NCBI GenBank assembly: GCA_003020925.1 | Contig: PXRT01000013.1 | Span: forward strand, 254,154 to 318,153 | Length of the DNA: 64,000 nucleotides | Direction: 5' to 3' | Source of the DNA: Halobacteriales archaeon QS_6_64_34 | GTDB lineage: Archaea > Halobacteriota > Halobacteria > Halobacteriales > Haloarculaceae | Shown here: positions 34,893 to 43,881 of the stretch, piece by piece | Layout of the letters: the number at the start of each line of letters is the position of its first letter | Position numbering within the stretch: position 1 is the stretch's first letter | The notes under the pieces: model-generated | Seen by the model: the letters and a program-made list of their open reading frames with translations, nothing else | Told to the model about the DNA's origin: nothing | The model's database searches: none | Made by a program: the position numbers and the translations under genes

Positions 34893-35013
34893 TGGGGTCG
34901 CTGTCGGTCATATCTGGATAGCGCAGGCCGGGTCGGAACCTACCGATACCTCGCGACACCCCCCTCTATGAGCGGGGGAACCTTCTTATCGTTTCCCGAA
35001 CCAGACACGCAAT

Positions 35014-36213
35014 ATGTACCTGGGAGCCGCTGGGGACCTGGTGAGCGTGGCCGAGGGGGTCCCGGGCTACGCCGGCGAGAATCCGGTGTTTGTCACCGGT
35101 GTCGTCGTCGGCCTGCTCGTACTGGGTGGTGGCGGGACCGTGCTCTATCGCTATCTGACACGGCCGCCCGTCAGTCAGTTCAAATCACTGCTGGCCGACC
35201 GCGACGCCGTGACGGTGCTGATGCACCCCAACCCCGACCCGGACGCGATGTCGTCGGCGCTGGCCGTCGACCAGCTCGCGACCGCCACAGGAACCGACAC
35301 GACGCTGTGTTATGTTGGCGAGATTCGCCGACCGGAAAACCGGGCGTTCCAGACGGTACTCGACCTCGATTTCGACCGAATCGAGACCGTCGGGGATATC
35401 AAGACGGACGCGGTCGTGCTCGTCGACCACAACGAGCCACGCGGTTTCCCGGGGGCCGAGGAGGTCGAACCGATGGCCGTTGTCGACCACCATCCCGGCG
35501 ACGGCACCGGGACCGAATTCACCGACGTCCGGACCGACATGGGCTCGTGTGCGACCATCTTCGCCGAGTACTTCGAGAACCTGGAGTGGGACTTCTTCGA
35601 GGTCGACGTCGCACTGACCGACGGCGGCGTCGACACGGCCGGGGTCCCCGCCGAGGCGATACCGAGCCACGTCGCGACGGGACTCATCTACGGCATCCAG
35701 TCGGACACGCGGTCGCTGACGAACGGCTGCTCGGCGGCGGATTTCGCTGCGGCGGCGTACCTCTACGGGGGCGTCGACACCGACCTGTTGAACTGCATCG
35801 CCAACCCGCAGGTCGACGCCGAGGTGCTGGACGTGAAATCACGAGCCATCAGCGAGCGCGAGGTCAGGGCGCCCTACGGCTTCAGCGACGTGGGCGAGGT
35901 GTCGAACACGGACGCGATTCCCCAGGCCGCCGACGAACTGGAGACGCTAGAGGGGGTCTCGGCCGTCGTCGTCATCGGCGAGAAGGAGGGCACCATCCGC
36001 ATCGCCGGCCGCTCCCGGGACGACCGGGTCCACATCGGCCGCGCTATCGAAGCCGTCGTCGCCGATATCCCGATGGCCGAGGGCGGCGGTCATGCGCGCA
36101 TGGGCGGCGGGAAGATTCCGGTCGAGTATATGGACGGCATCGGCCCAAGCGACGGCGTCTCGAAGGTCGACCTGCAGGAACGGCTGTTCGAGGCGATGGG
36201 CGGCGAGCGATGA
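35014..36213 (+). CDS. DHH-family phosphoesterase, membrane-anchored
   Basis: 399 residues. One hydrophobic helix (VFVTGVVVGLLVLGGGGTVL, about 29-48) precedes the DHH domain with MHPNPDPDA, VVLVDHNEPRGF and AVVDHHPGDG (metal ligands). The C-terminal DHHA1 domain carries the substrate-binding glycine motif GGGHARMGGGKIP. Family members cleave nano-RNAs, pApA, cyclic dinucleotides or 3'-phosphoadenosine phosphate; membrane-anchored relatives in Bacteria (GdpP) degrade c-di-AMP, so a nucleotide second-messenger role is possible but not shown. A TATA-like TTCTTATCG lies about 30 bases upstream. Confidence 0.85.
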   Translation: MYLGAAGDLVSVAEGVPGYAGENPVFVTGVVVGLLVLGGGGTVLYRYLTRPPVSQFKSLLADRDAVTVLMHPNPDPDAMSSALAVDQLATATGTDTTLCYVGEIRRPENRAFQTVLDLDFDRIETVGDIKTDAVVLVDHNEPRGFPGAEEVEPMAVVDHHPGDGTGTEFTDVRTDMGSCATIFAEYFENLEWDFFEVDVALTDGGVDTAGVPAEAIPSHVATGLIYGIQSDTRSLTNGCSAADFAAAAYLYGGVDTDLLNCIANPQVDAEVLDVKSRAISEREVRAPYGFSDVGEVSNTDAIPQAADELETLEGVSAVVVIGEKEGTIRIAGRSRDDRVHIGRAIEAVVADIPMAEGGGHARMGGGKIPVEYMDGIGPSDGVSKVDLQERLFEAMGGER

Positions 36214-36257
36214 GATAAGACCTCGCTCCTTTTATCGACACGCCCGCTACGTCCCGT

Positions 36258-37343
36258 ATGGCAACACGTGAGGGGACATGGGCGTACCGGGACGCCCACG
36301 ACGACTTCGCACGGACGTTCTTCCGGCGCTTTGGCGACGGCATCATCTCGAGTATCGGCGTCGGGACCTACCTGGGGGACCCGACCGACGAGCGCGACGA
36401 GCGCTACGAGGAAGCCATCCGGACGGCGCTGGAATCGGGCGTCAACGTCGTCGATACGGCCATCAACTACCGCCACCAGCGCTCCGAGCGAGCGGTCGGA
36501 CGCGCACTTGCCGACGCCGATATCGACCGGGAGGCGGCCGTCGTCGCGACCAAGGGCGGCTTTGTCCCATTCGACGGCGAGCGGCCGGCCGACCCGGGTG
36601 CGTTCGTCAAGCGCGAGTACGTCGACACCGGCCTCGTCGACCGGGCGGACCTCGTGGGCGGCCAGCACTGCATCGCGCCGGCCTACATCGACGACCAGCT
36701 CGACCGCTCGCTCGACAATCTCGGCCTCGACACCATCGACCTCTACTACGTCCACAACCCCGAGACACAGCTTGCCGAAAAGAGCCATGAGCAGGTCTAC
36801 GGCCAGCTCGAAGCGGCCTTCGAGCGGCTGGAGGAGCGGGTCGACGCCGGCGATATCGACCACTACGGCGTGGCGACGTGGGACGCCTTCCGCGTGTCCG
36901 CCGACCACGAGACGTACCTCTCGCTGCCCGAAGTCATCAAGCGGGCCCGGGCCGCAGCACAGTCGGCGGGTAACACGGCGACGCACTTCCGGGCGGTACA
37001 GCTACCCTTCAACGTCTTCATGGCCGACGCCTTCACCGTCACGGCCCACGAGGGAGCCGACGGCCCGCAGTCCGCGCTGTGGTTCGCCCACGAGGCCGGC
37101 CTGGACGTGTTCACAAGCGCCGCCATCATGCAGGGGCGGCTTGCGACGGAGATGCCCGAACGCGTCGAAACGAAACTGTCGGGGGAGACGCGCGCTCAGC
37201 GGGCCATCAACTTCGCCCGGAGCGCACCGGGAGTGACCTGCTCGCTGGTGGGGACCGGCTCGGTCGAACACGCCAGGGAGAACGTCGATGCAGGCCGATA
37301 CGAACCGCTCGGCGCCGACGCCTTCGACGCCGTCTTCGAGTAG
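36258..37343 (+). CDS. Aldo/keto reductase
   Basis: 361 residues of TIM-barrel aldo/keto reductase type. NVVDTAINYRHQRSERAVGR carries the catalytic Asp/Tyr, VVATKGGF the Lys, and LYYVHNPETQ the His region. NADP binding is expected from the C-terminal segment (GVTCSLVGTGSVEHARENVD). The N-terminus is longer than in the minimal family. A TATA-like box CCTTTTATCG lies 28 bases before the ATG. The substrate cannot be told from sequence. Confidence 0.87.
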   Translation: MATREGTWAYRDAHDDFARTFFRRFGDGIISSIGVGTYLGDPTDERDERYEEAIRTALESGVNVVDTAINYRHQRSERAVGRALADADIDREAAVVATKGGFVPFDGERPADPGAFVKREYVDTGLVDRADLVGGQHCIAPAYIDDQLDRSLDNLGLDTIDLYYVHNPETQLAEKSHEQVYGQLEAAFERLEERVDAGDIDHYGVATWDAFRVSADHETYLSLPEVIKRARAAAQSAGNTATHFRAVQLPFNVFMADAFTVTAHEGADGPQSALWFAHEAGLDVFTSAAIMQGRLATEMPERVETKLSGETRAQRAINFARSAPGVTCSLVGTGSVEHARENVDAGRYEPLGADAFDAVFE

Positions 37344-37346
37344 CGT

Positions 37347-37517
37347 TCAGCTCAGCTCCGTCCAGGAACGCTCACACTCCGGACAGACCCGCTGTTTCCC
37401 GATTTCGTCGGGGTCGTTGTCCGTCGCCAACTGCTCCTCGCAGGCGCTACACGAGAGCCGTCCGTAGCTGTCTTTCTCGACGTCCCCGCTCCGGAGGGCC
37501 TTCCTGACCGAATCCAT
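37347..37517 (-). CDS. HVO_0758-type small zinc-finger protein
   Basis: 56 residues with two CxxC pairs, CSAC and CPEC, separated by 20-odd residues: MDSVRKALRSGDVEKDSYG ... CPECERSWTELS. I recognise it as the haloarchaeal HVO_0758 zinc-finger family, recently catalogued among small zinc-finger micro-proteins. It ends three bases from the convergent AKR stop. Its 5' side faces the truncated MFS gene. Confidence 0.85.
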   Translation of the reverse strand: MDSVRKALRSGDVEKDSYGRLSCSACEEQLATDNDPDEIGKQRVCPECERSWTELS

Positions 37518-37596
37518 ACGCGACAGTGTGACAGCCGGAGGTAAAAAGGCCGCGCCGTTCCGGAAGCGACTTCCGGGCCTCGTCTTAACTGTGGCT

Positions 37597-38040
37597 GTGT
37601 CCCGACGGTCCGTGTTCGGCTCGTTGCTCGGACTGATATTCGTCATCAACCTCGCCCGCGTCGTCTTCGCACCGCTCATCGAACCCATCAGGGCGGCCTT
37701 TACCGGCTGTGTCCTCCTGCTGCCCGCACTGGGCGGGTTCTGGCCGCTGGCTGCCCTCAGCGCCGTCATGGGCTATGTCATCCACAGCATCTTCCCCGTC
37801 GTCGACACCTACCTGCTCGGCTCGCTGCCGGACCAGCATCGGGCCAGCGCGTACTCGGCCTACGGCGCGGGAATGATGGTCATACAGGCCCCCGGGAGCC
37901 TCCTCGTCGGCCTGCTCCGGGACGCCGGCGTCGCGTTCCCCACCATCTTCGAGTGGATGGGCGCCGGACTGGTCGTCTTGCTGGTCGTCTTACTCGTGCT
38001 CCACGTCGACGGCCGCCTCCCCGAGACAGCGCGGGCCTGA
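37597..38040 (+). pseudogene. MFS transporter with its middle deleted
   Basis: About 147 residues from a GTG at 37597. The first 30 residues (VSRRSVFGSLLGLIFVINLA, then RVVFAPLIEPIRAAF) are the first transmembrane helix and loop of an MFS protein. They jump directly to TGCVLLLPALGGFWPL and the last four helices of the family, ending at ...LPETARA. A normal MFS protein has about 400 residues and 12 helices, so roughly 250 residues are missing and the reading frame happens to be kept. I call this a non-functional remnant. Confidence 0.65.
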
Positions 38041-38108
38041 TAGTGATTCCGCGATTCCTCCCGTATGTGGGCGGAAACGCTGAAGCCACTGGCCACACGC
38101 CTTTGGGT

Positions 38109-38639
38109 ATGGAGCTGACACCGGACGAACTCGCCGGGGTCGTCGACGTCGTGGGGCCACTGACCCACGAAGAACTCGTCCAAGCCTGCGGGGAACTCGC
38201 GTTCAAGCGTGGCGAGGACGTAGACAGCGAGGCGTTCGAGGCAGCCATCGACGCCGCCCTGGCGACGTACCACCTCGTGGCGGTGGCTAGCGAGGGCCAT
38301 GCGGCCTCGAAGCGAAGCGGTGACGCCGCTGAGTGGGACCACGACGCCGATGTCGACGCGCCGCTCGTGGTGGTCGGGCCGGCGGCGTTTCCCGATATCC
38401 CCGAGGGGACCGAGGACCTCCCGCACATCCTCGACGTGCCCGGCCGCGATGTCTCGGACGAGGCGGCGGCCGTGGCGGCCGAACAGCGGTTCCGCGATGA
38501 CGCCGCCGAGGCGGTCCGGGCGCGTGACGACGAGCGCATCCAGACGCTGCTCGACGTGAGCTACGAACTCGAAGCGTGGGGGCCGGTGGAGCTGTCGACG
38601 GCGCGTGGCCGCCTCGACGAGGCCACCCAGTCGAATTAA
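38109..38639 (+). CDS. Conserved haloarchaeal protein (DUF7109-like) with a palindromic in-frame insert
   Basis: 176 residues from the ATG at 38109. N-terminal LTPDELAGVVDVVGPLTHEE and LATYHLVAVA are family features as I recall them; then LVVVGPAAFPDIPEGTEDLP. Function is unknown. Oddity: residues about 61-75 (SEGHAASKRSGDAAEW) are encoded by two palindromic units (38291-38309 imperfect, and AGCGG/CCGCT at 38316-38330) and look like extra sequence between YHLVAVA and the next strand. Confidence 0.65.
   Translation: MELTPDELAGVVDVVGPLTHEELVQACGELAFKRGEDVDSEAFEAAIDAALATYHLVAVASEGHAASKRSGDAAEWDHDADVDAPLVVVGPAAFPDIPEGTEDLPHILDVPGRDVSDEAAAVAAEQRFRDDAAEAVRARDDERIQTLLDVSYELEAWGPVELSTARGRLDEATQSN
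38291..38330. repeat. Palindromic units inside the DUF7109-like gene
   Basis: CGAGGGCCATGCGGCCTCG (imperfect dyad) and AGCGG-TGACG-CCGCT lie back to back inside the coding region without breaking the frame, in the same style as the units in sufD and the radical SAM gene. Confidence 0.55.
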
Positions 38640-38664
38640 GACCGTCGCCCCCGTCTGTGCAGGT

Positions 38665-39282
38665 ATGAACCTCGACCGGGTGGGTGCCCACGACCCCGTG
38701 ACGGTCACGGGCGAGGAGCGGGAGGCGGCTATCGTCGTCCCGGTCGTCGGCCGCGCGGAGGGCGAGTCGATTCTGTTTACGAAGCGGGCCGACCACCTGA
38801 GCGACCACCCCGGCCAGATGGCCTTCCCGGGCGGCGGTCGCGAGCCCGAGGACGCGGACCTGCTGGCGACGGCGTTGCGGGAAGCAAACGAGGAAATCGG
38901 GCTGGACCCGACGGCGGTCCACGTCGTCGGCCGGCTCGACGACATCCGGACGATAACGAGCTACTCGGTGCGCCCATTCGTCGGCCACATCCCAGACCGC
39001 GAATACGTCGCGAACGACGCCGAAGTCGCCGAAATAGTCACGCTTCCGGTGGCGGCGCTGACGGACCTCGACAATTACGAATCGGAGCACCGCGCCCACC
39101 CCCACTACGGCGAGATACGGCTCCACTTCTTCTACGTCGACGGCTACACCGTCTGGGGGGCGACGGCACAGATGCTGGTCCAGTTGCTCGAACTGGCCAC
39201 CGACTGGACGATGCCCCCGGAGCCGGACCGCTACGCCGGCCCGGACGACGACCTGCCAGAGCGCGCGGACGAGGTGCGGTGA
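38665..39282 (+). CDS. Nudix hydrolase, CoA-pyrophosphatase type
   Basis: 205 residues. The Nudix region is FPGGGREPEDADLLATALRE followed by ANEEIGL, which matches the metal-binding RExxEE helix; the spacing before RE is longer than the textbook box, as in CoA pyrophosphatases. FTKRADHLSDHPGQMAFPGG upstream is the UPF0035/NudL-type segment seen in enzymes that cleave CoA to 4'-phosphopantetheine and 3',5'-ADP. Starts 25 bases after the DUF7109-like gene. Confidence 0.85.
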   Translation: MNLDRVGAHDPVTVTGEEREAAIVVPVVGRAEGESILFTKRADHLSDHPGQMAFPGGGREPEDADLLATALREANEEIGLDPTAVHVVGRLDDIRTITSYSVRPFVGHIPDREYVANDAEVAEIVTLPVAALTDLDNYESEHRAHPHYGEIRLHFFYVDGYTVWGATAQMLVQLLELATDWTMPPEPDRYAGPDDDLPERADEVR

Positions 39283-39326
39283 TGAGTCGAGCGGGAGTTT
39301 CGAGCGCGGCCCACACGGGTCGATAG

Positions 39327-40424
39327 ATGCGTGTCGGCGTCGTCGGTGGCGGCTGTGTCGGGCTCGCAGTAGCGGGCGACCTCGCGACGGCCGGCGTCGA
39401 GGTGACGCTGTACGAGCGCGGCGACCTCGGGAGCGGCGCGAGCGGGCGCGCGGCGGGTATCTGCTACGGCGCGTTCGCGGACCCGACCGACGCCGCCGTC
39501 GCCACTCGTGCCCTGGAGCGGTATCGCGAGTGGGGGCTGCTCTCGCCGTGTCCGTACGTCTGGGTCGCCCGGAACGAGCGCGACGCGAGGGCGGTCCACG
39601 AGCAGGTCACCGAGATGCGGGCGCTCGGCCTGGACGTCGAAGCGATTCCACCGAACGCGCTGGGCGAGCGGTATCCAGCCGTCGAGACAGCGGGCCTGAC
39701 TGCCTGTGCGGTCGCGAACGACGCCGGAACGGTGACCCCGGACCGTGTCGTCAACCACCTCGCCGAGCGGTCCCGGACGGCGGGTGCGACGCTCCGAACG
39801 GAGACGCCGGTGTCACTGGCCGACCCGACGACCGTCCTAATGGCCGACGACGAGACGGTCTTCGACGCTGTGGTAGTCGCGGCCGGCCCGGCCACGAACC
39901 CCCTGCTCGCCGCCGTCGATATCCCGCTCGCACTCGAAACGTATCGGGCACAGGTGCTCGTCACCGGGCCGGTCGACGTGTCGCTCCCGTCGCTGTACGA
40001 CGCCAGCCGGGAGTTCTACTGGCGGCCCCGGAACGGTGGCTTGCTGGTCGGCGACGGCGCCCACGCGGTCGACCCCGAGGACTGCGACCCGGCGGCGGAC
40101 CCGGAGTTCGTCGAGTCAGCGCTGGAGCGACTCCGGGCGGCGACGGGGCTCGACCCCGCTATCGCCCAGTCGTGGGCCGGCCCCTGTACGGCAACGCCCG
40201 ACCGCGACCCGCTCGTGGGTCCGGTTGCCGACGGGCTCTGGGTGGCGACGGGCTGGCAGGGCCACGGGCTGATGCGCGCGCCGGCCATCGGCGAGTATCT
40301 GGCCGAGCGACTCCACGGGACCGCCCCGACAGTCGATGCGCCGCTGGCCGAGCAGTTCGACCCGACCCGCTTTGGCGGCGACGAGGCGTTTCACCCGCTC
40401 GGTGACCCGACAGCCGAGTGGTGA
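39327..40424 (+). CDS. FAD-dependent oxidoreductase (DAO family)
   Basis: 365 residues. An N-terminal dinucleotide-binding motif (VGVVGGGCVGLAVAGDLATA, then VTLYERGD) binds FAD; the substrate domain follows, with AAGICYGAFADPTD. The C-terminal ATGWQGHGLMRAPAIGEYLA is the typical second FAD contact of D-amino acid oxidase/GlpO-type enzymes. The natural substrate is likely an amine or amino acid but is not determined. Its last 34 bases overlap the end of the convergent Hsp20 gene. Confidence 0.85.
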   Translation: MRVGVVGGGCVGLAVAGDLATAGVEVTLYERGDLGSGASGRAAGICYGAFADPTDAAVATRALERYREWGLLSPCPYVWVARNERDARAVHEQVTEMRALGLDVEAIPPNALGERYPAVETAGLTACAVANDAGTVTPDRVVNHLAERSRTAGATLRTETPVSLADPTTVLMADDETVFDAVVVAAGPATNPLLAAVDIPLALETYRAQVLVTGPVDVSLPSLYDASREFYWRPRNGGLLVGDGAHAVDPEDCDPAADPEFVESALERLRAATGLDPAIAQSWAGPCTATPDRDPLVGPVADGLWVATGWQGHGLMRAPAIGEYLAERLHGTAPTVDAPLAEQFDPTRFGGDEAFHPLGDPTAEW

Positions 40425-40795
40425 GCCCCGGCTTTCGGAATCTCAACGTGTAGCGTGCCGCTGCCCTGCAGCGTCGCCGTCGCGGCCTCGGCGTCGACGA
40501 CGGCGTCCTCGGGCAGCGTGACCGACCCGTCGAGTGCGAGCCCGCGACCCGGGTAGCTCATCTCGTAGTCGTCATAGAACTCACGGAACCGGTCTAAGCG
40601 CACCTCGACGCGGTCGTCGACGTAGCGCACCTGCAGGTCGCTGGCGGTCGCGCCCGGCGCGTCGAAGACGACGAGATAGGCGTCGTCGGATTCGAGGAGG
40701 TCCGCCGGCAGCGGCTTGTTCTCCTGGACCCGACCGGCGGCCCGACCCAGGTTCTCGAGGATGGCCGACCCGATGGACTTGCCGATGCCCATCAT
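40391..40795 (-). CDS. Hsp20/alpha-crystallin domain protein (GvpH-like)
   Basis: 134 residues. After a short helical lead (GKSIGSAILENLGRAAGRVQ), the alpha-crystallin domain reads YLVVFDAPGATASDLQVRYV ... GLALDGSVTLPEDAVVDAEA and LHVEIPKAG, the usual Hsp20 order with the IPK-type ending. Haloarchaeal relatives include GvpH, a chaperone-like gas vesicle protein; no other gvp genes are here, so a general small heat shock role is more likely. Its ATG overlaps the stop of the upstream gene (ATGA). Its 3' end overlaps that of the convergent oxidoreductase. Confidence 0.8.
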   Translation of the reverse strand: MMGIGKSIGSAILENLGRAAGRVQENKPLPADLLESDDAYLVVFDAPGATASDLQVRYVDDRVEVRLDRFREFYDDYEMSYPGRGLALDGSVTLPEDAVVDAEAATATLQGSGTLHVEIPKAGAHHSAVGSPSG

Positions 40796-40950
40796 AACTC
40801 GACCGCCTCCAGACAGTCCACGCCCCCGCAGTACGGGCAGGAAAAGTCAGCCACACCCGTCTCGTCGGGCATATCGTAGGTGTAGTGGAGCTCGAACATG
40901 TCGAGGGTGCAGTCGTCGTCAGTACAGACGACCTCCAGCGTCTCTGGCAT
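40792..40950 (-). CDS. Small CxxC zinc-ribbon-like protein (DUF7559-like)
   Basis: 52 residues starting MPETLEVVCTDDDCTLDMF, with CTDDDC and CPYCGGVDC clusters that could hold a zinc ion. ELHYTYDMPD lies between. It is coupled by a four-base overlap to the Hsp20 gene. Earlier in-frame starts add only unlikely residues. The family is recalled as haloarchaeal DUF7559; function unknown. Confidence 0.7.
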   Translation of the reverse strand: MPETLEVVCTDDDCTLDMFELHYTYDMPDETGVADFSCPYCGGVDCLEAVEL

Positions 40951-41122
40951 GGGATTTCGTTCGTCCGTCAGCGCCAAACCGCTTTCGGCATCCAGCACCG
41001 AGAACAGCTACCGTTCTACAGGCGGAGCAGGCCGAGGCGGTTCACAACAGCGGACCTGCCACACCGGCCATCGGCGAGAGGCTGTCAGAAGACTGAAGCC
41101 ACTCGGCTCGGACAGATGGGGC

Positions 41123-41923
41123 ATGGGTTCCGGTGTCTTAGGTGTGGATTTCAGCGGGGCGAGCGCGGCTGGCGACGCGCTCTGGGTGACTGAAGCCACA
41201 CAGACCGAAGTCGGGGTACGTATCGAGGACTGCTACCGGGCGACAGACAGGTGGGGCCGCGACCGCGAGAGCGCCCACGCGGGACTGGTCGAACGCATCG
41301 CGGCCGACGACGTGCAGACGGCGGGGCTCGACTTCCCGTTTAGCCTGCCACAGGCGGTGCTCGACGCCCGGTGTGACGGCGACTGGCGTGGCTCCCTCGA
41401 GTGGGTCGGGAGCGACGACGGACCGGCCGACCCGGCGGCCTTTTCGGCGGTCTGTCGCGACACTGCCGAGGCGACCGTCGGCAAACGCGACCTGCGCCGC
41501 GAGACCGACGCCCGTCGCGGGGCGCTCTGTCCCTACACCAACCGCGTCCGAAGCATGACCTACCACGGCGCCCGGGACGTACTCGGGCGCCTTGCCGACC
41601 GAGCGGAGACGGCGGTCATACCGATGCAGGACGACGCCGAGGCCGAGACCGCTGTCTGTGAGGTCTACCCCGCAGCGACTTTCAGTTGGCTCGGCTGCTA
41701 CCGCGAGGGGTACAAGAACACCGACGGCACAGGCCCGCGCCGGGAGAGGAACCTCGCGGCCGTCGAGGACTGCAGCGTCGCGCTCGGCGACCACCACGAG
41801 ACCTACCTGTCGAATCACGACGCGCTGGACTCGCTTGCGGCGGCCGTCAGCGCCGCCCGCGTCGACGGCGGTGCGCATCCGAGGCCCGCCGGCACGCGAG
41901 CGGAAGGCTGTATCTACGTGTAA
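41123..41923 (+). CDS. DUF429-family protein (RNase H-like fold)
   Basis: 266 residues. GVLGVDFSGASAAGDALWVT is the opening strand with the first Asp of an RNase H-like fold; GLDFPFSLPQ and AVCEVYPAATFSWLG follow, all typical of DUF429 proteins, predicted nucleases of unknown substrate. The C-terminus ends ...HDALDSLAAAVSAARV... with a conserved Asp. The start at 41123 (MGSGVLGVDF) is preceded by no coding-like sequence. It is followed closely by an ABC exporter gene. Confidence 0.75.
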   Translation: MGSGVLGVDFSGASAAGDALWVTEATQTEVGVRIEDCYRATDRWGRDRESAHAGLVERIAADDVQTAGLDFPFSLPQAVLDARCDGDWRGSLEWVGSDDGPADPAAFSAVCRDTAEATVGKRDLRRETDARRGALCPYTNRVRSMTYHGARDVLGRLADRAETAVIPMQDDAEAETAVCEVYPAATFSWLGCYREGYKNTDGTGPRRERNLAAVEDCSVALGDHHETYLSNHDALDSLAAAVSAARVDGGAHPRPAGTRAEGCIYV

Positions 41924-41982
41924 GGGGGAGTCAAAGCTGGCCAGAAGCCGGAGGTATATGCGTCCGTAGCCAAAGACACTGT

Positions 41983-43881
41983 ATGAGCGACGACGGCGGC
42001 TTCGACGGGGTCCGCGAGAACGTCGACGGGAACCCGATACTGAAGCTCGTCGGCTACGCCCGGCCCTACCGACTCCGGCTTGTCGTCGGGATTGTCACCT
42101 CCTTTCTGACACGGTTCGCGCGGCTGGTTCCGCCAATCATCGTCGCGGCGGCCATCGACCGAATCGTGCTCCGGAGCGGCGAGCCCGGCCTCCTCACACG
42201 GGCCGGCCTGCTCCCCGGAGGGGAAATCGCGACCGAAGCGGCCCGCATCTCCTTTCTCCGGCGGTTGGTCGTCATCGCAGCGATAGCGTATCTCATCAGG
42301 TCAGTCACCAGATTCGCCTCCAGATATCTGTTGCAGTCCTCAGCCCAGAAGATACAGCGGGACCTGCGAAACGACACGTACGACCACCTCCAGCGCCTCT
42401 CGATGGACTTTTTCGCCAATCATCAGACCGGCGGGATGATGTCCATCCTCAACAGCGACATCAACCGGTTAGAGTCGTTTCTCAACACGGAGTTCCGACA
42501 GATAATCCGCGTGGTGGCAACGGTCGGGGGTATCGCCGTCATCCTCTACACCTACTCGCCGCTGCTGGCGCTCGTCGCGCTTGCCCCAGTCCCGGTTGTC
42601 GGGCTCGCGAGCTACCTCTTTCTGTCCTACATCGAGCCGCGCTACCGCTCGATTCGCCAGACCGTCAGCCGTCTCAACACCCGCCTGGAGAACAATTTGA
42701 GCGGCGCGCCGGTCATCAAGGCCTTCGACCGCTACGTCTTCGAGCGCGAGCGGGTCGTCGAACAGAGCCAGCAGTACCACGACGAGAAGGTCGCCGCGTT
42801 GCGGATTCGGCGGGCCTTCTTTGCCGGACTGCGCCTGCTGACCGGCGTCGTCTTCGTCGCCATCCTCTATATCGCCGGGATGGACTTCATTACGAGCCCC
42901 GAAAACGAGGCCATCCTCAGCGCGGGCGGGTTCGCGGCCTTTTTCCTCTACCTGCGACGGCTCTACTCGCCGATGCGACGGGTCGGCAAGTCCGCAAACA
43001 AGTACCAGCTCGCCAAATCCAGCGCCGAGCGGGTCTTTGGCCTGCTTGGCCAGGAGCCGACAGTTACCGACCCCGAAGACCCCTACGCGCCCGACAGCAT
43101 CGACGGGGCAGTCGAGTTTGCTGACGTCACGTTCGGCTACGGGACGGCCGAACCCGTACTCGAAAACGTCTCGCTCGACGTGCCCGCCGGGGCGACGGTC
43201 GGGCTGGCGGGTCCGACCGGCGCCGGCAAGTCGACGCTGCTGAAGCTCGTCCCCCGCTTTCACGACGTAGACTCGGGTGCGGTGTCGGTCGACGGCGTCG
43301 ACGTCCGCGAGTACGCCCTCCAGTCCCTCCGTGCGGACATCGCCGTCGTCGAGCAGAACCCCTACCTGTTTTCGGGCTCCGTCGCCGAGAACATCGCCTA
43401 CGGCGACCGGGACGTCCTCGACGGGGAAGAACGGGGGGACGACGCCGCCCGCGAGCGGGTCCGCGAGGCCGCGCGGTCGGCCCAGGCCGACGAGTTCGTC
43501 TCGGCGCTGCCGGAAGGGTACGACACCGAAATCGGGGAACGGGGCATCAAGCTCTCGGGCGGCCAGCGCCAGCGGGTCGCCATCGCGCGGGCGCTGCTGA
43601 ACGACCCCGAAATCATCATCTTCGACGAGGCCACGAGCGACGTCGACACCGAGACCGAGCGCGCGATTCAGGCGAGCATCGAGCGACTGGTCGCGGACCG
43701 CACCGCCTTCGTCATCGCCCACCGGCTCTCGACAATCCAGGACGCCGACACTATCGTGGTGATGGACGACGGCGAAATCGTCGAGCGAGGCGGTCACGAC
43801 GAGTTGCTCTCGGGGGGCGGCGAGTACGCCGACCTCTGGGCGGCACAGGCCGACGAACAGCCGGTCAGCGCCGACGACTGA
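41983..43881 (+). CDS. ABC transporter, fused permease and ATPase (ABCB/exporter type)
   Basis: 632 residues. Residues about 25-330 form an ABC-transporter type 1 transmembrane domain of six helices; QKIQRDLRNDTYDHLQRLSM is the conserved coupling region. The ATPase domain has Walker A LAGPTGAGKSTLLKL, signature KLSGGQRQRVAIARAL, Walker B EIIIFDEATSD and the switch His in VIAHRLSTI. It works as a homo- or heterodimer exporter for lipids, drugs or peptides. Its TGA stop at 43879 is the first base of repeat copy B. Confidence 0.93.
   Translation: MSDDGGFDGVRENVDGNPILKLVGYARPYRLRLVVGIVTSFLTRFARLVPPIIVAAAIDRIVLRSGEPGLLTRAGLLPGGEIATEAARISFLRRLVVIAAIAYLIRSVTRFASRYLLQSSAQKIQRDLRNDTYDHLQRLSMDFFANHQTGGMMSILNSDINRLESFLNTEFRQIIRVVATVGGIAVILYTYSPLLALVALAPVPVVGLASYLFLSYIEPRYRSIRQTVSRLNTRLENNLSGAPVIKAFDRYVFERERVVEQSQQYHDEKVAALRIRRAFFAGLRLLTGVVFVAILYIAGMDFITSPENEAILSAGGFAAFFLYLRRLYSPMRRVGKSANKYQLAKSSAERVFGLLGQEPTVTDPEDPYAPDSIDGAVEFADVTFGYGTAEPVLENVSLDVPAGATVGLAGPTGAGKSTLLKLVPRFHDVDSGAVSVDGVDVREYALQSLRADIAVVEQNPYLFSGSVAENIAYGDRDVLDGEERGDDAARERVREAARSAQADEFVSALPEGYDTEIGERGIKLSGGQRQRVAIARALLNDPEIIIFDEATSDVDTETERAIQASIERLVADRTAFVIAHRLSTIQDADTIVVMDDGEIVERGGHDELLSGGGEYADLWAAQADEQPVSADD

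Noticed and set aside
38038..38052. Possible fourth copy of the short repeat at the MFS stop codon
   Set aside because: Only the first 11 bases (TGATAGTGATT) match; the core and right end are absent, so I mention it only as supporting context.
40391..40795. Evidence for a gas vesicle cluster from the GvpH-like protein
   Set aside because: No gvpA, gvpO or other gas vesicle gene is present, so the protein is treated as a general Hsp20-type chaperone.
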